Positions 7,757-18,117 of a stretch of DNA of 64,000 nucleotides are shown piece by piece. Numbering within the stretch: the first letter of the stretch is position 1; the number at the start of each line of letters is the position of its first letter. The notes below the pieces were generated by a model. The model saw only the letters and a program-made list of their open reading frames with translations, had not been told where the DNA came from and did not search any database. The stretch comes from Mycolicibacterium rhodesiae (lineage in GTDB: Bacteria; Actinomycetota; Actinomycetes; Mycobacteriales; Mycobacteriaceae), in contig NZ_MVIH01000001.1 in assembly GCF_002086695.1 (NCBI RefSeq), positions 186,001 to 250,000 of the forward strand. Reading direction: 5' to 3'. Position numbers and translations under genes: made by a program.

Positions 7757-9321
7757 CGGGGCAGCCGCCGGGCGTCGAGTGCGCCGAACAGCCCGTCGGC
7801 CCGGTTCCAGCCCGCGGCCAGCCGTTCGGCGGCGTCGCGGCGTCCCGACGCCAGCGCGTCCGAGATCTCCCGGGCGGCATGGGCATGCAGATGTGCGCGG
7901 TAGCGCGCGTAGTCGGCCGCGGAATCCTTGCTGACCATGAACGGCCAGTCGCTGGACACCGTCAGCAGCGTCTCGCGCAGGATCTGGTCGGCGACGACAT
8001 CCCGGCTGGGGGCGGCCCCGCGGTGTGCGAGTGCCTTGTCGACGGTCGTCAGCGCGGTGTCGACGACCTCGGTGTTGAGCGCGACTATGTCGGCCACCTG
8101 CTCGCCGGCCCAGACCTGCCAGTCCTTGCCCGATCCCCAAGAGCTGGGCGGCAATTCGACGGACGTACCGACGAAACCGGCGGACAGTGCATCGCTGAGG
8201 GTGCCGACCCGGACACCCGCTTCGGGCAGCGCGCGCAGCAACCGCTCGAGCCAGATCGGGCCCTCGTACCACCAGTGCCCGAACAGCTCGGTGTCGAAGG
8301 CGGCCACCACGTGCGCGGGACGGCCGATGCGCTGCGATTCCGAGATCAACCGCTGCCGGACGACTCCGACGAAGTCGGCGACATGGGTGTCGATGGCGTT
8401 GTCGGCGCGCTGCGGGTCGTAGGGGGCTTTGGCCTCCGAGTCCACATTGCGGCCGGTGACCCGGGCGGGCTTGAGCCCGGTCAGATGGTCGTAGGTGTGG
8501 AAGTCGCGGTACGCGGCGTGGCCGGGATAGCCCGATTTCGGCGACCAGACCCGGTAACTGACCTGGAGGTCGCGGCCGAACGCCACCACATCGGTCGTTC
8601 CGACCGGCCGGCCCAGCGTGGTGTCACCGTGCAGCGACGGCCCGTCGACCATGAAATGCCCGACGCCGGCGGCGGCGTAGTCGTGTTCCATGCCTGGGGC
8701 GTAAGCACATTCGGGTGCCCAGATGCCTTTCGGCGTGTGCGCGAAGCGCTGGTCGGCGTCGGCCAGGCCTTCACGGAGCGCGAATTCGCGCAGCCGCGGA
8801 TTGAGCAACGGTTGGAACGGGTGAGCCAGCGGGCCGCCCAGCAGTTCGACGGTGCCGGCGTCGATCAGTTGGCGCAGCAGCGGGCTGGCGCCGTGCCGCC
8901 ACAGCGTGCTGAAGTCCTCGAGGGCGCGCCCTGCCTCGTCGTACTCACGAATGCCGAACGCGCGCAACGCTTCCGGAGTCGTCGCGGTACCTGTGCCGGC
9001 TCCGGTCGGGGTGCGTAGGGTGGCTGCCTCGAGTGCCCGCAGCTGCCAGTTGGCCAGCCAGCGGTGCATACCGTCCAGGCAATAGGGGTCATCGAGCTGC
9101 GCGGTGACCACCGGCGTCATGCCCAGGGTGAGTACGCCGCGGCGGTCTTCGGCGGCCAGCGTGCGCAACACTCGCATCAGCGGGAGGTAGGCCGCCGCCC
9201 AGGATTGGTAGAGCCATTCCTCGCCGACCGGCCAGCGGCCGTGGTGGGCCAGCCACGGTAGGTGGGTGTGCAGGACGAGGGTGAACTGTCCGGGGACCTG
9301 GTCAGGTGCGCTACCACTCAT
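7753..9321 (-). CDS. GH57 alpha-glucan branching enzyme (Rv3031-like)
   Basis: 522 residues, cytosolic. GH57 signatures are in order: HTHLPWL near residue 18 (motif 1), GIWAPECAY with the catalytic Glu nucleophile, and FDTELFGHWWYEGP with the catalytic Asp, followed by the C-terminal helical domain of branching enzymes (SSDWPFMVSKDSAADYA). It should introduce alpha-1,6 branches into alpha-1,4-glucans. Rv3031 is assigned to MGLP synthesis. The start overlaps the upstream methyltransferase stop and its stop overlaps the GT4 start, both as ATGA, which supports cotranslation. Confidence 0.9.
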   Translation of the reverse strand: MSGSAPDQVPGQFTLVLHTHLPWLAHHGRWPVGEEWLYQSWAAAYLPLMRVLRTLAAEDRRGVLTLGMTPVVTAQLDDPYCLDGMHRWLANWQLRALEAATLRTPTGAGTGTATTPEALRAFGIREYDEAGRALEDFSTLWRHGASPLLRQLIDAGTVELLGGPLAHPFQPLLNPRLREFALREGLADADQRFAHTPKGIWAPECAYAPGMEHDYAAAGVGHFMVDGPSLHGDTTLGRPVGTTDVVAFGRDLQVSYRVWSPKSGYPGHAAYRDFHTYDHLTGLKPARVTGRNVDSEAKAPYDPQRADNAIDTHVADFVGVVRQRLISESQRIGRPAHVVAAFDTELFGHWWYEGPIWLERLLRALPEAGVRVGTLSDALSAGFVGTSVELPPSSWGSGKDWQVWAGEQVADIVALNTEVVDTALTTVDKALAHRGAAPSRDVVADQILRETLLTVSSDWPFMVSKDSAADYARYRAHLHAHAAREISDALASGRRDAAERLAAGWNRADGLFGALDARRLPR

Positions 9322-10094
9322 GCGCGCACCGCGATCGCCACCAGATCCAGGCTGTCGTCGATACTGCGCTCGTCATCAGAGAGCAGATCGAAGTCCTCGC
9401 ACCGAACCGTCGCGACATCGGCCAGCAGCTCGTCGGACCAGGGGGCGTCGGCCAATGCCCGCTCGATCTGGGCGTCGATGATCGAGCCGCCATGGCGTTC
9501 GTCCATCGCGGCCAGGCCCGGACCGTGAAAGACACCGCTCATCGAGCGCAGCGTGAAGCCGCCGCCGGTCAGCAGCTCGGCCAGTTCGCGGGCGTTGAGT
9601 TCGCGGGTGTGGAACGGGTTGACCGGGGTGTCCAACCCGGGCGAGAAGGTGATGCGGTTCGGCGTCGACATCAGCAGCAGGCCGCCGGGCCGCAGCACTC
9701 GCGCGCATTCCGCCACGAATTGTGGCTGATCCCACAAGTGCTCGATGACCTGGAAGTTCACCACAATGTCAACTGAAGCGTCCGGCAGTGGTAAGGCCGC
9801 CAGGTTTCCTTCGACGACCTCGACCCGGGGGTAGCGGGCCGCCACGTGTGCCACCGTCGCCGCGTCGTAGTCCACGGCCACCACCCGGTTGGCCACCGAC
9901 GCGATCAGATCGGCTCCGTAACCCTCGCCGCAGCCCGCTTCCAGCACGTCACGACCCGCGCAGAGATCGAGCAGACGGCGGTAGACCACCTCGTGGCGGC
10001 GAAACCAGTAGTTCTCTTCCGCCAGCCCGGGGATGGTCCGCTCGCCGGTCAGCGGCAAACCGCTGTCACCTGCGTCAGTCACGAATGCGCTCAT
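9318..10094 (-). CDS. SAM-dependent methyltransferase of the MGLP operon (Rv3030-like)
   Basis: 258 residues. Motif I VLEAGCGEGYGADLI is followed by VVAVDYD, an NFQVIEHLWDQ post-I segment and ARVLRPGGLLLMSTPN, a complete class I methyltransferase. The homologue Rv3030 is the proposed sugar O-methyltransferase for the 6-O-methylglucose units of MGLP. It is the first gene of the leftward operon. ATG 10094 was chosen because a TAGCCT box lies 8 bases upstream; the open frame extends to 10196 but enters the divergent ETF promoter region. Confidence 0.85.
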   Translation of the reverse strand: MSAFVTDAGDSGLPLTGERTIPGLAEENYWFRRHEVVYRRLLDLCAGRDVLEAGCGEGYGADLIASVANRVVAVDYDAATVAHVAARYPRVEVVEGNLAALPLPDASVDIVVNFQVIEHLWDQPQFVAECARVLRPGGLLLMSTPNRITFSPGLDTPVNPFHTRELNARELAELLTGGGFTLRSMSGVFHGPGLAAMDERHGGSIIDAQIERALADAPWSDELLADVATVRCEDFDLLSDDERSIDDSLDLVAIAVRA

Positions 10095-10119
10095 TGCAAG
10101 GCAGGCTAACCCGAAGTTG

Positions 10120-10219
10120 GTGGTTCGCGAACTGCTCGGTACCGATGGGCTGCTAATACACAAACTTCGACCAGCTATGGTGATCGTGCGAACCACTCTA
10201 AGTTACCCATCGGTAACAT
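10120..10219. promoter_or_regulatory. Divergent promoter region with interlocking inverted repeats
   Basis: Between the MGLP methyltransferase and etfB. GTGGTTCGC (10120-10128) pairs with GCGAACCAC (10188-10196), and ACCGATGGG (10141-10149) pairs with CCCATCGGT (10206-10214), so the arms alternate A-B-A'-B'. TTACC-CATC-GGTAA (10203-10216) is itself a small palindrome. TAACAT at 10214-10219 is a plausible -10 box for etfB, leaving about 70 bases of leader. Confidence 0.4.
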
Positions 10220-10298
10220 GATGTGTGTTGCGGAATGACCAAAAGTCTTGCGACCTTTTCTGGCCGCAGGACGCCTGCCAGGAGGACGTAGAAGACTC

Positions 10299-11093
10299 AT
10301 GACGAACATCGTGGTCCTGATCAAACAGGTCCCAGACACGTGGTCCGAGCGCAAGTTGTCCGACGGTGACTTCACGCTCGATCGCGACGCTGCCGATGCC
10401 GTGCTGGACGAGATCAACGAGCGTGCCGTTGAAGAGGCGCTGCTGATCAAGGAGCGCGAAGGCGACGCCGCGGGCACCGTCACCGTGCTGACCGCCGGCC
10501 CCGAGCGCGCCACTGAGGCGATCCGCAAGGCGCTGTCGATGGGTGCCGACAAGGCCGTGCACCTGCTCGACGACGGCCTGCACGGCTCCGACATGGTGCA
10601 GACCGGCTGGGCCCTGGCCCGCGCGCTGGGCGCCATCGAAGGCACCGAACTGGTCATCGCAGGCAACGAGGCCACCGACGGCACCGGCGGTGCGGTCCCG
10701 GCCATCATCGCCGAGTACCTCGGTCTGCCCCAGCTGACGCACCTGCGCAAGGTGACCGTCGAGGGCGGCAAGATCACCGGTGAGCGCGAGACCGACGACG
10801 GTGTGTTCACCCTCGAAGCCTCACTGCCCGCGGTCATCAGCGTCAACGAGAAGATCAACGAGCCGCGCTTCCCGTCCTTCAAGGGCATCATGGCCGCCAA
10901 GAAGAAGGAAGTGACCACCCTGACGCTGGCCGAGATCGGCGTCGAGGGCGACGAGGTCGGCCTGGCCAATGCAGGCACTTCGGTGCTGTCGTCCACGCCG
11001 AAGCCGCCGAAGACCGCAGGCGAGAAGATCACCGACGAAGGCGACGGCGGCAGCAAGATCGCCCAGTACCTGGTCGCCCAAAAGATCATCTAA
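10299..11093 (+). CDS. etfB: Electron transfer flavoprotein beta subunit
   Basis: 264 residues starting MTNIVVLIKQVPDTW, the standard ETF-beta N-terminus, with a conserved DRDAADAVLDEINERAVEEAL segment and the AGNEATDGTGGAVPAIIAEYLGLP region. It pairs with ETF-alpha as the soluble FAD/AMP heterodimer that takes electrons from acyl-CoA dehydrogenases and passes them to ETF-quinone oxidoreductase. AGGAGGA at 10280-10286 supports ATG 10299. M. tuberculosis calls this fixA (Rv3029c). etfA follows 42 bases downstream. Confidence 0.95.
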   Translation: MTNIVVLIKQVPDTWSERKLSDGDFTLDRDAADAVLDEINERAVEEALLIKEREGDAAGTVTVLTAGPERATEAIRKALSMGADKAVHLLDDGLHGSDMVQTGWALARALGAIEGTELVIAGNEATDGTGGAVPAIIAEYLGLPQLTHLRKVTVEGGKITGERETDDGVFTLEASLPAVISVNEKINEPRFPSFKGIMAAKKKEVTTLTLAEIGVEGDEVGLANAGTSVLSSTPKPPKTAGEKITDEGDGGSKIAQYLVAQKII

Positions 11094-11135
11094 TCCCTTC
11101 CCGGACCATTCGAAAGACAAAGAGGCTGAACAGCT

Positions 11136-12092
<957 letters not shown>

Positions 12093-12102
12093 GTTTCTCT
12101 GC

Positions 12103-12160
12103 GCGAGCAGACGCAAACGCCTCCGACACGCCGAGTGTTCGGGGGCGTTTGCGTCTGTTG
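12103..12160. terminator. Long inverted repeat after etfA with GCGAGCAGAC core
   Basis: The arm at 12108-12129 pairs with 12135-12157, with one mismatch and one bulge; the inner 14 bp of CAGACGCAAACGCC/GGCGTTTGCGTCTG are perfect. There is no long T-run, as is usual for mycobacterial intrinsic or bidirectional terminators. The left edge GCGAGCAGAC recurs in the hairpin after pfkA, so this may be one copy of a dispersed intergenic repeat. Confidence 0.6.
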
Positions 12161-12248
12161 GCGGTCAATCCTTATTGGTCATCGAGCGTGCACGAACACG
12201 TCATGCTGGCGTTGACATCCCGCTGAACGCCTCAGCAACCGTTCAGGT

Positions 12249-13097
12249 ATGAGCACTGCCTCCGTACTCATAGCCCCCGACCAGAACGAATCCGCCGCGC
12301 TGCGCGGCCCGCGCTACTCACTCCTGCTGTCCACCGACCCCAGCCTGATCGACGCGGCCCAGCGGCTGCGGTATCAGGTGTTCACCACCGAACCCGGTTA
12401 CTCATTGCCCGCCGACGGCGACGGCCGTGACGCCGACCGGTTCGACGAATTCTGCGACCACCTGCTGGTGCGCGAGGACACCTCCGGCGAGTTGGTCGGC
12501 TGCTACCGCATGATGCCGCCGCCCGGTGCGATCGCCGCCGGAAGTCTCTACACCGCAACCGAATTCGATGTCCGTGCACTCGACGCGCTGCGGCCGTCGC
12601 TGGTGGAGATGGGTCGCGCGGTGGTGCGCGCCGATCACCGCAACGGCGCCGTGGTGCTGCTGATGTGGGCCGGCATCCTGGCCTATCTCGATCGCTGCGG
12701 ATACGACTACGTCACCGGGTGTGTCTCGGTGCCGACGCACCCGGAAGATCCAGCAGGTGCCCCGGGCAGCCAGGTTCGCGGCGTGCGCGACTTCGTGCTG
12801 CGCCGCCACGCCGCCGCCGCGGAGCACACGGTGTACCCATATCGGCCGGTCGTGCTGGGCGGTAAGGGTCTCGACGACATCGCGCCGCCGGCCCGTCCGA
12901 CGATCCCGCCGCTGATGCGCGGCTACCTGCGCCTGGGCGCCCGGGTCTGCGGAGAACCCGCACACGACCCCGAGTTCGGTGTTGGCGACTTTCCGGCCCT
13001 GCTGGACAAAAGGCAGGCCGATACGCGCTATCTGACCAGGCTGAGGTCGGTGTCGGCGGCCAGCGAGATGGCCGACGGAGTCGGGGGGACGGCATGA
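12249..13097 (+). CDS. GNAT-family N-acyltransferase, OlsB-like (Rv3027c-like)
   Basis: 282 residues. The N-terminal half has the autoinducer-synthase/OlsB-like GNAT pattern: RYQVFTTEPGY, then the RFDEFCDHLLVRE and ELVGCYRMMPP strand pair, then LVEMGRAVVRADHRNGAVVLLMWAGILAYL. Enzymes of this type acylate the alpha-amino group of ornithine or related acceptors from acyl-ACP. The stop overlaps the next gene (PlsC family) in an ATGA, reproducing the OlsB-OlsA arrangement of ornithine-lipid synthesis; that product is an inference. Confidence 0.75.
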   Translation: MSTASVLIAPDQNESAALRGPRYSLLLSTDPSLIDAAQRLRYQVFTTEPGYSLPADGDGRDADRFDEFCDHLLVREDTSGELVGCYRMMPPPGAIAAGSLYTATEFDVRALDALRPSLVEMGRAVVRADHRNGAVVLLMWAGILAYLDRCGYDYVTGCVSVPTHPEDPAGAPGSQVRGVRDFVLRRHAAAAEHTVYPYRPVVLGGKGLDDIAPPARPTIPPLMRGYLRLGARVCGEPAHDPEFGVGDFPALLDKRQADTRYLTRLRSVSAASEMADGVGGTA

Positions 13098-13930
13098 CGG
13101 TGACCGAGCACGCGTGGCTGCCGCGCGCGTTGTGTGACAGCAGCTGTGTGCGCGCCGGCGGTGCCCCGCCGTCGCGGCGCCTCGTCGCGGCGGTGCGGGC
13201 GACGTACCGCATCGCGGCAGCCCTGATGCTGCTGATGGTGGTGCCGCTGCTGGCGGTGCCGTTGCCCGGGCGGGGCCGTGTCCAACGGCTGTACTGCCGA
13301 ACCTTCCTGCGCTGCCTCGGCGTGCGAATCACCGTGTCGGGCGGGCCGATTCGTAACCTGCGGGGCGTGCTGGTGGTCAGCGGCCACATCTCCTGGGTGG
13401 ACACCTTCGTCATCGGATCGGTGCTGCCGGGCGCGTTCGTCGCGCGCGCGGATCTCATCGACTGGCCTGCCGTCGGTCTGGCGGCGCGCATCATGAAGGT
13501 CATCCCGATCGATCGCGCCAGCCTGCGCCGGCTGCCGCAGGTGGTCGCGACCGTGGCCGAGCGGCTGCGCAACGGGCAGACCGTCGTCGCGTTCCCGGAA
13601 GGGACCACCTGGTGCGGCCTGGCCTACGGCCAGTTCCGTCCGGCGATGTTCCAGGCCGCCGTCGACTCCGGCCGGCCGGTGCAGCCGCTGCGGCTGACCT
13701 ACCACCACCGCGACGGGCGACCGTCGACCGTGACGGCGTTCGTCGGCGACGACTCGCTGTGGCAGTCGCTGAGCCGAACGGTGCGGACCCGGGTGACCGT
13801 CGTCGACGTCGAGGTGGCGTCCCTGGAGCTGCCGGGTACCGACCGGCGGGAGCTGGCGGCCCGCTGCGAGGTGGCGGTGCGCGGGCAGATCGCCCCGAGG
13901 TTCCAGCACAGCCACGCCCTCGCGGGCTGA
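13094..13930 (+). CDS. PlsC/OlsA-like 1-acyl acyltransferase (Rv3026c-like)
   Basis: 278 residues. A membrane-associated hydrophobic segment (about 38-56) precedes the acyltransferase block I motif HISWVD, with catalytic His and Asp four residues apart, block III FPEGTT and a Pro-rich block IV. The family transfers acyl groups to lysophosphatidic acid or, for OlsA, to lyso-ornithine lipid. Overlap of its ATG with the upstream GNAT gene indicates joint translation and a shared substrate. The C-terminal 60 residues are less conserved. Confidence 0.8.
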   Translation: MTVTEHAWLPRALCDSSCVRAGGAPPSRRLVAAVRATYRIAAALMLLMVVPLLAVPLPGRGRVQRLYCRTFLRCLGVRITVSGGPIRNLRGVLVVSGHISWVDTFVIGSVLPGAFVARADLIDWPAVGLAARIMKVIPIDRASLRRLPQVVATVAERLRNGQTVVAFPEGTTWCGLAYGQFRPAMFQAAVDSGRPVQPLRLTYHHRDGRPSTVTAFVGDDSLWQSLSRTVRTRVTVVDVEVASLELPGTDRRELAARCEVAVRGQIAPRFQHSHALAG

Positions 13931-13940
13931 TTTCGGCGCC

Positions 13941-13994
13941 GAACGTCACTCCAAAGCCACATCGGGCGCCGAGTGTCACGCTGGGGTGACGTTC
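13941..13994. terminator. Inverted repeat after the acyltransferase pair
   Basis: GAACGTCACTCC (13941-13952) pairs with GGGGTGACGTTC (13983-13994), 11 of 12 matching, with a 30-base GC-rich loop. Its position between the acyltransferase stop and the iscS promoter suggests a terminator. Confidence 0.4.
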
Positions 13995-14024
13995 GCCATG
14001 GCGAGGGGCCCGCGCGCCTGCCGG

Positions 14025-14030
14025 TATCCT
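14025..14030 (+). promoter_or_regulatory. Candidate -10 box (TATCCT) for iscS-mnmA
   Basis: TATCCT ends 9 bases before ATG 14040 and there is no Shine-Dalgarno, so a leaderless or near-leaderless transcript is predicted. This placement excludes the earlier in-frame codon at 13986 as start. Confidence 0.5.
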
Positions 14031-14039
14031 GGACGGGCT

Positions 14040-15245
14040 ATGAGCCCGACCGCCGGTCCGGTGTATCTCGACCACGCTGCCACCACCCCGATGCATCCTG
14101 CTGCCATCGAGGCGATGACGGCTGCGCTGGCCACCGTCGGCAACGCGTCCTCGCTGCACACCGCGGGACGCGACGCGCGTCGGCGGATGGAAGAGGCCCG
14201 GGAAACCATCGCTGCACGCCTCGGTGCCCGGCCGTCCGAAGTGATCTTCACCGCAGGCGGCACCGAGAGCGACAACCTCGCGGTCAAGGGGATCTACTGG
14301 GCGCGCCGCGACGCCGACCCCGCCCGCCGCCGTGTGGTGACCACCGCGGTCGAGCACCACGCCGTGCTCGACGCCGTCACCTGGCTGGCCGAGCATGAGG
14401 GCGCCGAGGTGACGTTCCTGCCCACCGAACCGGACGGGTCAGTGACGGCGGCCGCGCTGCGAGAGGCGCTGACCGAACACGATGACGTGGCGCTGGTCAC
14501 GGTGATGTGGGCCAACAACGAAGTCGGCACGATTATGCCGATCGCCGAACTGGCCGCCGTGGCCGCCGAGTTCGACGTGCCGGTCCACAGTGACGCCGTT
14601 CAGGCAGTCGGTCACATCCCGGTGGACTTTGCAGGCTCCAACCTGTCGGCGATCAGCCTGGCCGCCCACAAGTTCGGCGGACCGACCGGTGTCGGCGCAC
14701 TGCTGCTGCGGCGGGCCACCGCGTGCGTTCCGCTGCTGCACGGCGGCGGCCAAGAACGCGATGTCCGTTCGGGCACACCGGATGTCGCGGGCGTGGTCGC
14801 CATGGCGGCGGCCGCCGATGTCGCCGTCGACTCGCTCGACGCCACCGGCGCCCGACTGCGCTACCTGCGCGACCGGCTCGTCAGTGGGGTGCTGGATTCC
14901 ATCGCCGACACCCATCTCAACGGTGCCCTGGCGGATCGTCGGCTGCCCGGCAACACTCACTTCACGTTCCGCGGCTGCGAGGGCGACTCGCTGCTGATGT
15001 TGTTGGACGCCAACGGAATCGAGTGCTCGACAGGATCGGCGTGCACCGCGGGGGTGGCGCAACCCTCGCATGTCCTGTTGGCCATGGGCGCCGATGCCGA
15101 CGCCGCCCGCGGATCGCTGCGATTGTCCCTGGGGCACACCACTACCGAGGCCGACGTCGACGCGGCGCTGCGGGTGCTGCCCGCCGCGGTCGAGCGCGCC
15201 CGCCAAGCGGCGCTGGCCAGTTCGTCGCTGGGGGCACTGCGATGA
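14040..15245 (+). CDS. iscS: Cysteine desulfurase
   Basis: 401-residue class V PLP aminotransferase. [10 protein letters not shown] is at the N-terminus, [12 protein letters not shown] and the HSDAVQAVG Asp/Gln pair contact PLP, the PLP lysine is in the LAAHKFGGP motif, and the persulfide cysteine is in [10 protein letters not shown]. It delivers sulfur for tRNA thiolation and other thio-cofactors, and possibly Fe-S assembly. The stop overlaps the mnmA start in ATGA, so the sulfur donor and the tRNA-thiolating enzyme are cotranslated. Homologue of Rv3025c. Confidence 0.93.
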   Translation: MSPTAGPVYLDHAATTPMHPAAIEAMTAALATVGNASSLHTAGRDARRRMEEARETIAARLGARPSEVIFTAGGTESDNLAVKGIYWARRDADPARRRVVTTAVEHHAVLDAVTWLAEHEGAEVTFLPTEPDGSVTAAALREALTEHDDVALVTVMWANNEVGTIMPIAELAAVAAEFDVPVHSDAVQAVGHIPVDFAGSNLSAISLAAHKFGGPTGVGALLLRRATACVPLLHGGGQERDVRSGTPDVAGVVAMAAAADVAVDSLDATGARLRYLRDRLVSGVLDSIADTHLNGALADRRLPGNTHFTFRGCEGDSLLMLLDANGIECSTGSACTAGVAQPSHVLLAMGADADAARGSLRLSLGHTTTEADVDAALRVLPAAVERARQAALASSSLGALR

Positions 15246-16324
15246 GGGTGCTGGCGGCGATGAGCGGCGGCGTCGATTCGTCGGTGGCCGCCGCACGGAT
15301 GGTCGATGCCGGCCACGAGGTCGTCGGTGTGCACCTGGCGTTGTCCCGACAACCGGGCACCCTGCGGACGGGTTCGCGCGGCTGTTGTTCCAAAGAAGAC
15401 GCCAGCGACGCCCGCAGGGTGGCCGATGTGCTCGGAATCCCGTTCTATGTGTGGGATTTCGCCGACCGGTTCGCCGAGGACGTGATTGACGACTTCGTCT
15501 CCTCCTATGAACGCGGCGAGACCCCCAATCCCTGCGTGCGCTGCAACGAAAAGATCAAGTTCTCCGCATTGGCCGCCAAAGCACTGGCGTTGGGCTTCGA
15601 TGCGGTGGCCACCGGGCACTACGCCCGGCTCTCCGAGGGTCGGCTGCGTCGCGCGGTCGACGCCGACAAAGACCAGTCCTACGTGCTCGGTGTGCTGACC
15701 GCCCAACAGCTGCGCCATGCGGCGTTCCCGATCGGCGACACCCCCAAGCCGGCGATCCGCGACGAGGCCGCGCAGCGCGGGCTGTCCGTTGCCGACAAGC
15801 CGGACAGTCACGACATCTGCTTCATTCCCTCCGGCGACACCCAGGCCTTCCTTGGCGCCCGGATCGGCGTGCGGCGCGGAGCCGTCGTCGACGACGCCAC
15901 CGGCGCGGTGCTCGCCGAGCATGACGGCGTACACGGTTTCACCATCGGCCAGCGCAAGGGCCTCGGGATCGCCGGCCCCGGACCGGACGGCCTGCCGCGG
16001 TACGTCACCGCCATCGACGCCGAGTCGCAAACGGTGCGGGTGGGGGCGAAAGCTGACCTCGAAGTGCGGTCGCTGACCGGCATCCGTCCGGTGTTCACCT
16101 CCGGCGTCGCGCCCACCGGTCCGGTGGAATGCGAGGTTCAGGTCCGCGCCCACGGTGGCGTGGTCCCCGCCGTCGCCGAAGCCGTCGACGATGAGCTGCG
16201 CGTTTCGTTGCGGGTACCGTTGCGCGGCGTCGCGCCGGGGCAGACGCTGGTGCTCTACCGGCCCGACCCGGCCGGTGACGAGGTCGTCGGCAGCGCGACG
16301 ATCAGCCGCCAGGAATCTTGCTGA
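15242..16324 (+). CDS. mnmA: tRNA-specific 2-thiouridylase MnmA (TrmU)
   Basis: 360 residues. The PP-loop MSGGVDSS is at about 7-14; the catalytic cysteines lie in [12 protein letters not shown] and in [16 protein letters not shown]-type and KDQSYVLG segments are also present, with a C-terminal beta-barrel. It thiolates U34 of Lys/Glu/Gln tRNAs using sulfur from IscS, whose gene is directly upstream and overlaps. Its last 23 bases overlap the convergent LpqA-like gene. Confidence 0.93.
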   Translation: MRVLAAMSGGVDSSVAAARMVDAGHEVVGVHLALSRQPGTLRTGSRGCCSKEDASDARRVADVLGIPFYVWDFADRFAEDVIDDFVSSYERGETPNPCVRCNEKIKFSALAAKALALGFDAVATGHYARLSEGRLRRAVDADKDQSYVLGVLTAQQLRHAAFPIGDTPKPAIRDEAAQRGLSVADKPDSHDICFIPSGDTQAFLGARIGVRRGAVVDDATGAVLAEHDGVHGFTIGQRKGLGIAGPGPDGLPRYVTAIDAESQTVRVGAKADLEVRSLTGIRPVFTSGVAPTGPVECEVQVRAHGGVVPAVAEAVDDELRVSLRVPLRGVAPGQTLVLYRPDPAGDEVVGSATISRQESC

Positions 16325-16940
16325 GAATATTCGTCATCACGATCTCGGGCACCGACTCGGGGAACGTGCAGAACGTCACCTCCACCAGCACCGACGCCTT
16401 GAGCCGATAGTCCCGGCCGCATCGGGGAAGGCGCATTCGCAGCGAGTCGGCGTCACCGTCGACATCGCCGACAAGGCCCGCACCCATCGGTCCGTCAGCG
16501 CAGCGGTGGACGGCGGTCGAGAGGGTGTTGAACGTCTGCCGGGCGGTGGACTCGTCTCGGTAGGACGCGGCCGCTTCCGAGATCAGTGCGCGCCGCGGCG
16601 GGTATTGGAAGCTGGTCTTGTGGAAGTCCTCGACATCCGTGCCGAACGTATCCGTCTCGGCGAAGATGAACCGGCAATCGCGCGGCACCGACTCGGCCAG
16701 CGGATCGACGTCCACCATGGCTTTGCCGTCCATGCTCGGAATGATCGTCACGTCCTGGCCGCCGCCGGTGATGGCCTGGATCTGGGTCTGGCTGAGCATG
16801 ATTCGGTCGACATCTACCACACCCGGCGGGCGATAGGGTGGTTCGCCAACGGCGCGCAGCGGCGCCCCCTCGACCCACTCGGTACAGCCCGCCAGCAGCG
16901 CCGCAGCAGCGCAACAGACCACTGCCGCGCGCACCGTCAT
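16302..16940 (-). CDS. lpqA: PknH-sensor-like lipoprotein (LpqA-like)
   Basis: 212 residues. The lipobox LAGC places the lipidated cysteine at residue 19. The mature domain resembles the PknH_C/extracellular sensor family of mycobacterial lipoproteins: [12 protein letters not shown] near the start, four cysteines, and the LVEVTFC strand near the end. Such domains are thought to bind an extracytoplasmic ligand; none is known here. The lpqA name follows the position between mnmA and the Rv3015c homologue. The 3' end overlaps mnmA by 23 bases. Confidence 0.7.
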   Translation of the reverse strand: MTVRAAVVCCAAAALLAGCTEWVEGAPLRAVGEPPYRPPGVVDVDRIMLSQTQIQAITGGGQDVTIIPSMDGKAMVDVDPLAESVPRDCRFIFAETDTFGTDVEDFHKTSFQYPPRRALISEAAASYRDESTARQTFNTLSTAVHRCADGPMGAGLVGDVDGDADSLRMRLPRCGRDYRLKASVLVEVTFCTFPESVPEIVMTNILSKIPGG

Positions 16941-16987
16941 GTCATCACGGTAGGCCCCCGGGCATGCGGCGTGCCGGGTGCGTCCAA

Positions 16988-16993
16988 TACGGT
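16988..16993 (+). promoter_or_regulatory. Candidate -10 box (TACGGT) for the MetE-like gene
   Basis: TACGGT is followed by exactly 6 bases and then GTG 17000, the classic spacing of a leaderless mycobacterial promoter. It fixes the start over the open frame that continues upstream to 16838. Confidence 0.55.
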
Positions 16994-16999
16994 TGCCCG

Positions 17000-18007
17000 G
17001 TGAGTGATTTCGCGGCAGCCACCGGTATCGGCTCGTGGCCGGGTTCAGCCCCGCGGGAAGCCGCCGAAATCGTGGTCGGGGAGCTGCACCGGCTGCCGCA
17101 CCTGGTCGAACTGCCGGCCCGCGGGGTGGGTGCCGACATGATCGGGCGGGCCGGCGCGCTTCTGGTCGACATCGCCATCGACACCGTCCCGCGCGGCTAC
17201 CGCATCGCCGCCCGGCCCGGTGCTGTCACCCGGCGGGCGAAGAGTCTGCTCGACGAGGACATCGACGCCATCGAGGAAGCGTGGGAGAAAGCCGGCGGCC
17301 CCGGCTCCGGACGGCCGGTCAAGGTGCAGGCGCCGGGCCCGGTGACACTCGCCGCGCAGCTCGAGTTGTCGAACGGGCACCGAGCGCTCACCGATGCGGG
17401 CGCGGTGCGCGATCTGGCGTCGTCACTGGCCGAGGGGGTGGCGCGGCACCGCGCCGAGTTGGCCCGGCGGTTGGCGACGACGGTCGTGGTGCAGTACGAC
17501 GAGCCGGTGCTGTCCGCGGCGCTGACCGGGCGGCTGACCGGGGTGACGGCGCTGAACCCGGTTCATCCCGTCGACGAGGCGGTGGCGATCGGCCTGCTCG
17601 ACGAGTGCGTTGCCGCCGCAGGAGCGGAAGTGATGCTGCACAGCTGTGCGGGCGTGCCGTGGAACGTGGTGCAGCGCAGTACCATCCACGCCGTCTCGGT
17701 GGATGCGAGCACCCTTGGTGACGAAGACTTCGACGGGCTGGGCGAGTTTCTGGACTCGGGGCGAAGCGTCGTGTTCGGCCTGGTGTCGACGAGCACCCCG
17801 GCAGCCCGGCCGTCCGCCGAAGAAGTGGCCGCCGCGGCTGTGGCGATCACCGATCGAATCGGGTTCTCCCGCAACGCGATTCGTGATCGAGTTGGCATCA
17901 GCCCGGCGTGTGGGCTGGCCGGCGCGGACGCTGCGTGGGCCCGGGTCGCGATCGGGTTGTGCCAGCGGGCCGGCGACGCGGTTGCCGAGGATCCCGCAGC
18001 GATCTAG
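17000..18007 (+). CDS. MetE/UROD-like barrel protein (Rv3015c-like)
   Basis: 335 residues related to the C-terminal barrel of cobalamin-independent methionine synthase. TGIGSWPG lies at the N-terminus, VQAPGPVTLAAQLE and VQYDEPVLSAAL in the middle, and MLHSCAGVPW and GISPACGLAG supply conserved His and Cys positions that resemble the MetE zinc site. It is much shorter than full MetE (about 750) and lacks the N-terminal folate-binding half. Enzymatic activity is unknown; a methyltransferase role is possible. Confidence 0.75.
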   Translation: MSDFAAATGIGSWPGSAPREAAEIVVGELHRLPHLVELPARGVGADMIGRAGALLVDIAIDTVPRGYRIAARPGAVTRRAKSLLDEDIDAIEEAWEKAGGPGSGRPVKVQAPGPVTLAAQLELSNGHRALTDAGAVRDLASSLAEGVARHRAELARRLATTVVVQYDEPVLSAALTGRLTGVTALNPVHPVDEAVAIGLLDECVAAAGAEVMLHSCAGVPWNVVQRSTIHAVSVDASTLGDEDFDGLGEFLDSGRSVVFGLVSTSTPAARPSAEEVAAAAVAITDRIGFSRNAIRDRVGISPACGLAGADAAWARVAIGLCQRAGDAVAEDPAAI

Positions 18008-18008
18008 G

Positions 18009-18033
18009 TCCGGCGCGTAGCCGCCGCGCCGGA
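18009..18033. terminator. Perfect 9-bp stem-loop after the MetE-like gene
   Basis: TCCGGCGCG (18009-18017) pairs perfectly with CGCGCCGGA (18025-18033) around a 7-base loop, starting 2 bases after the stop codon. There is no T-run. Probable transcription end of the upstream gene. Confidence 0.55.
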
Positions 18034-18117
18034 AATCGAGTGGTCGGCTACTCGTAACGCCGACCGCCCGCAGCTCTAGCCTTCTGACCAGCGATGGGTC
18101 GAAGTTAGGGGTCTGCG

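Noticed and set aside
10218..10238. Six-codon ORF upstream of etfB
   Set aside because: It overlaps the likely -10 box, so it is probably upstream of the transcript start, and it has no ribosome binding site.
12212..12217. TTGACA before the GNAT gene taken as a -35 box
   Set aside because: No TANNNT-type -10 hexamer occurs 16-19 bases downstream, so the promoter could not be completed.
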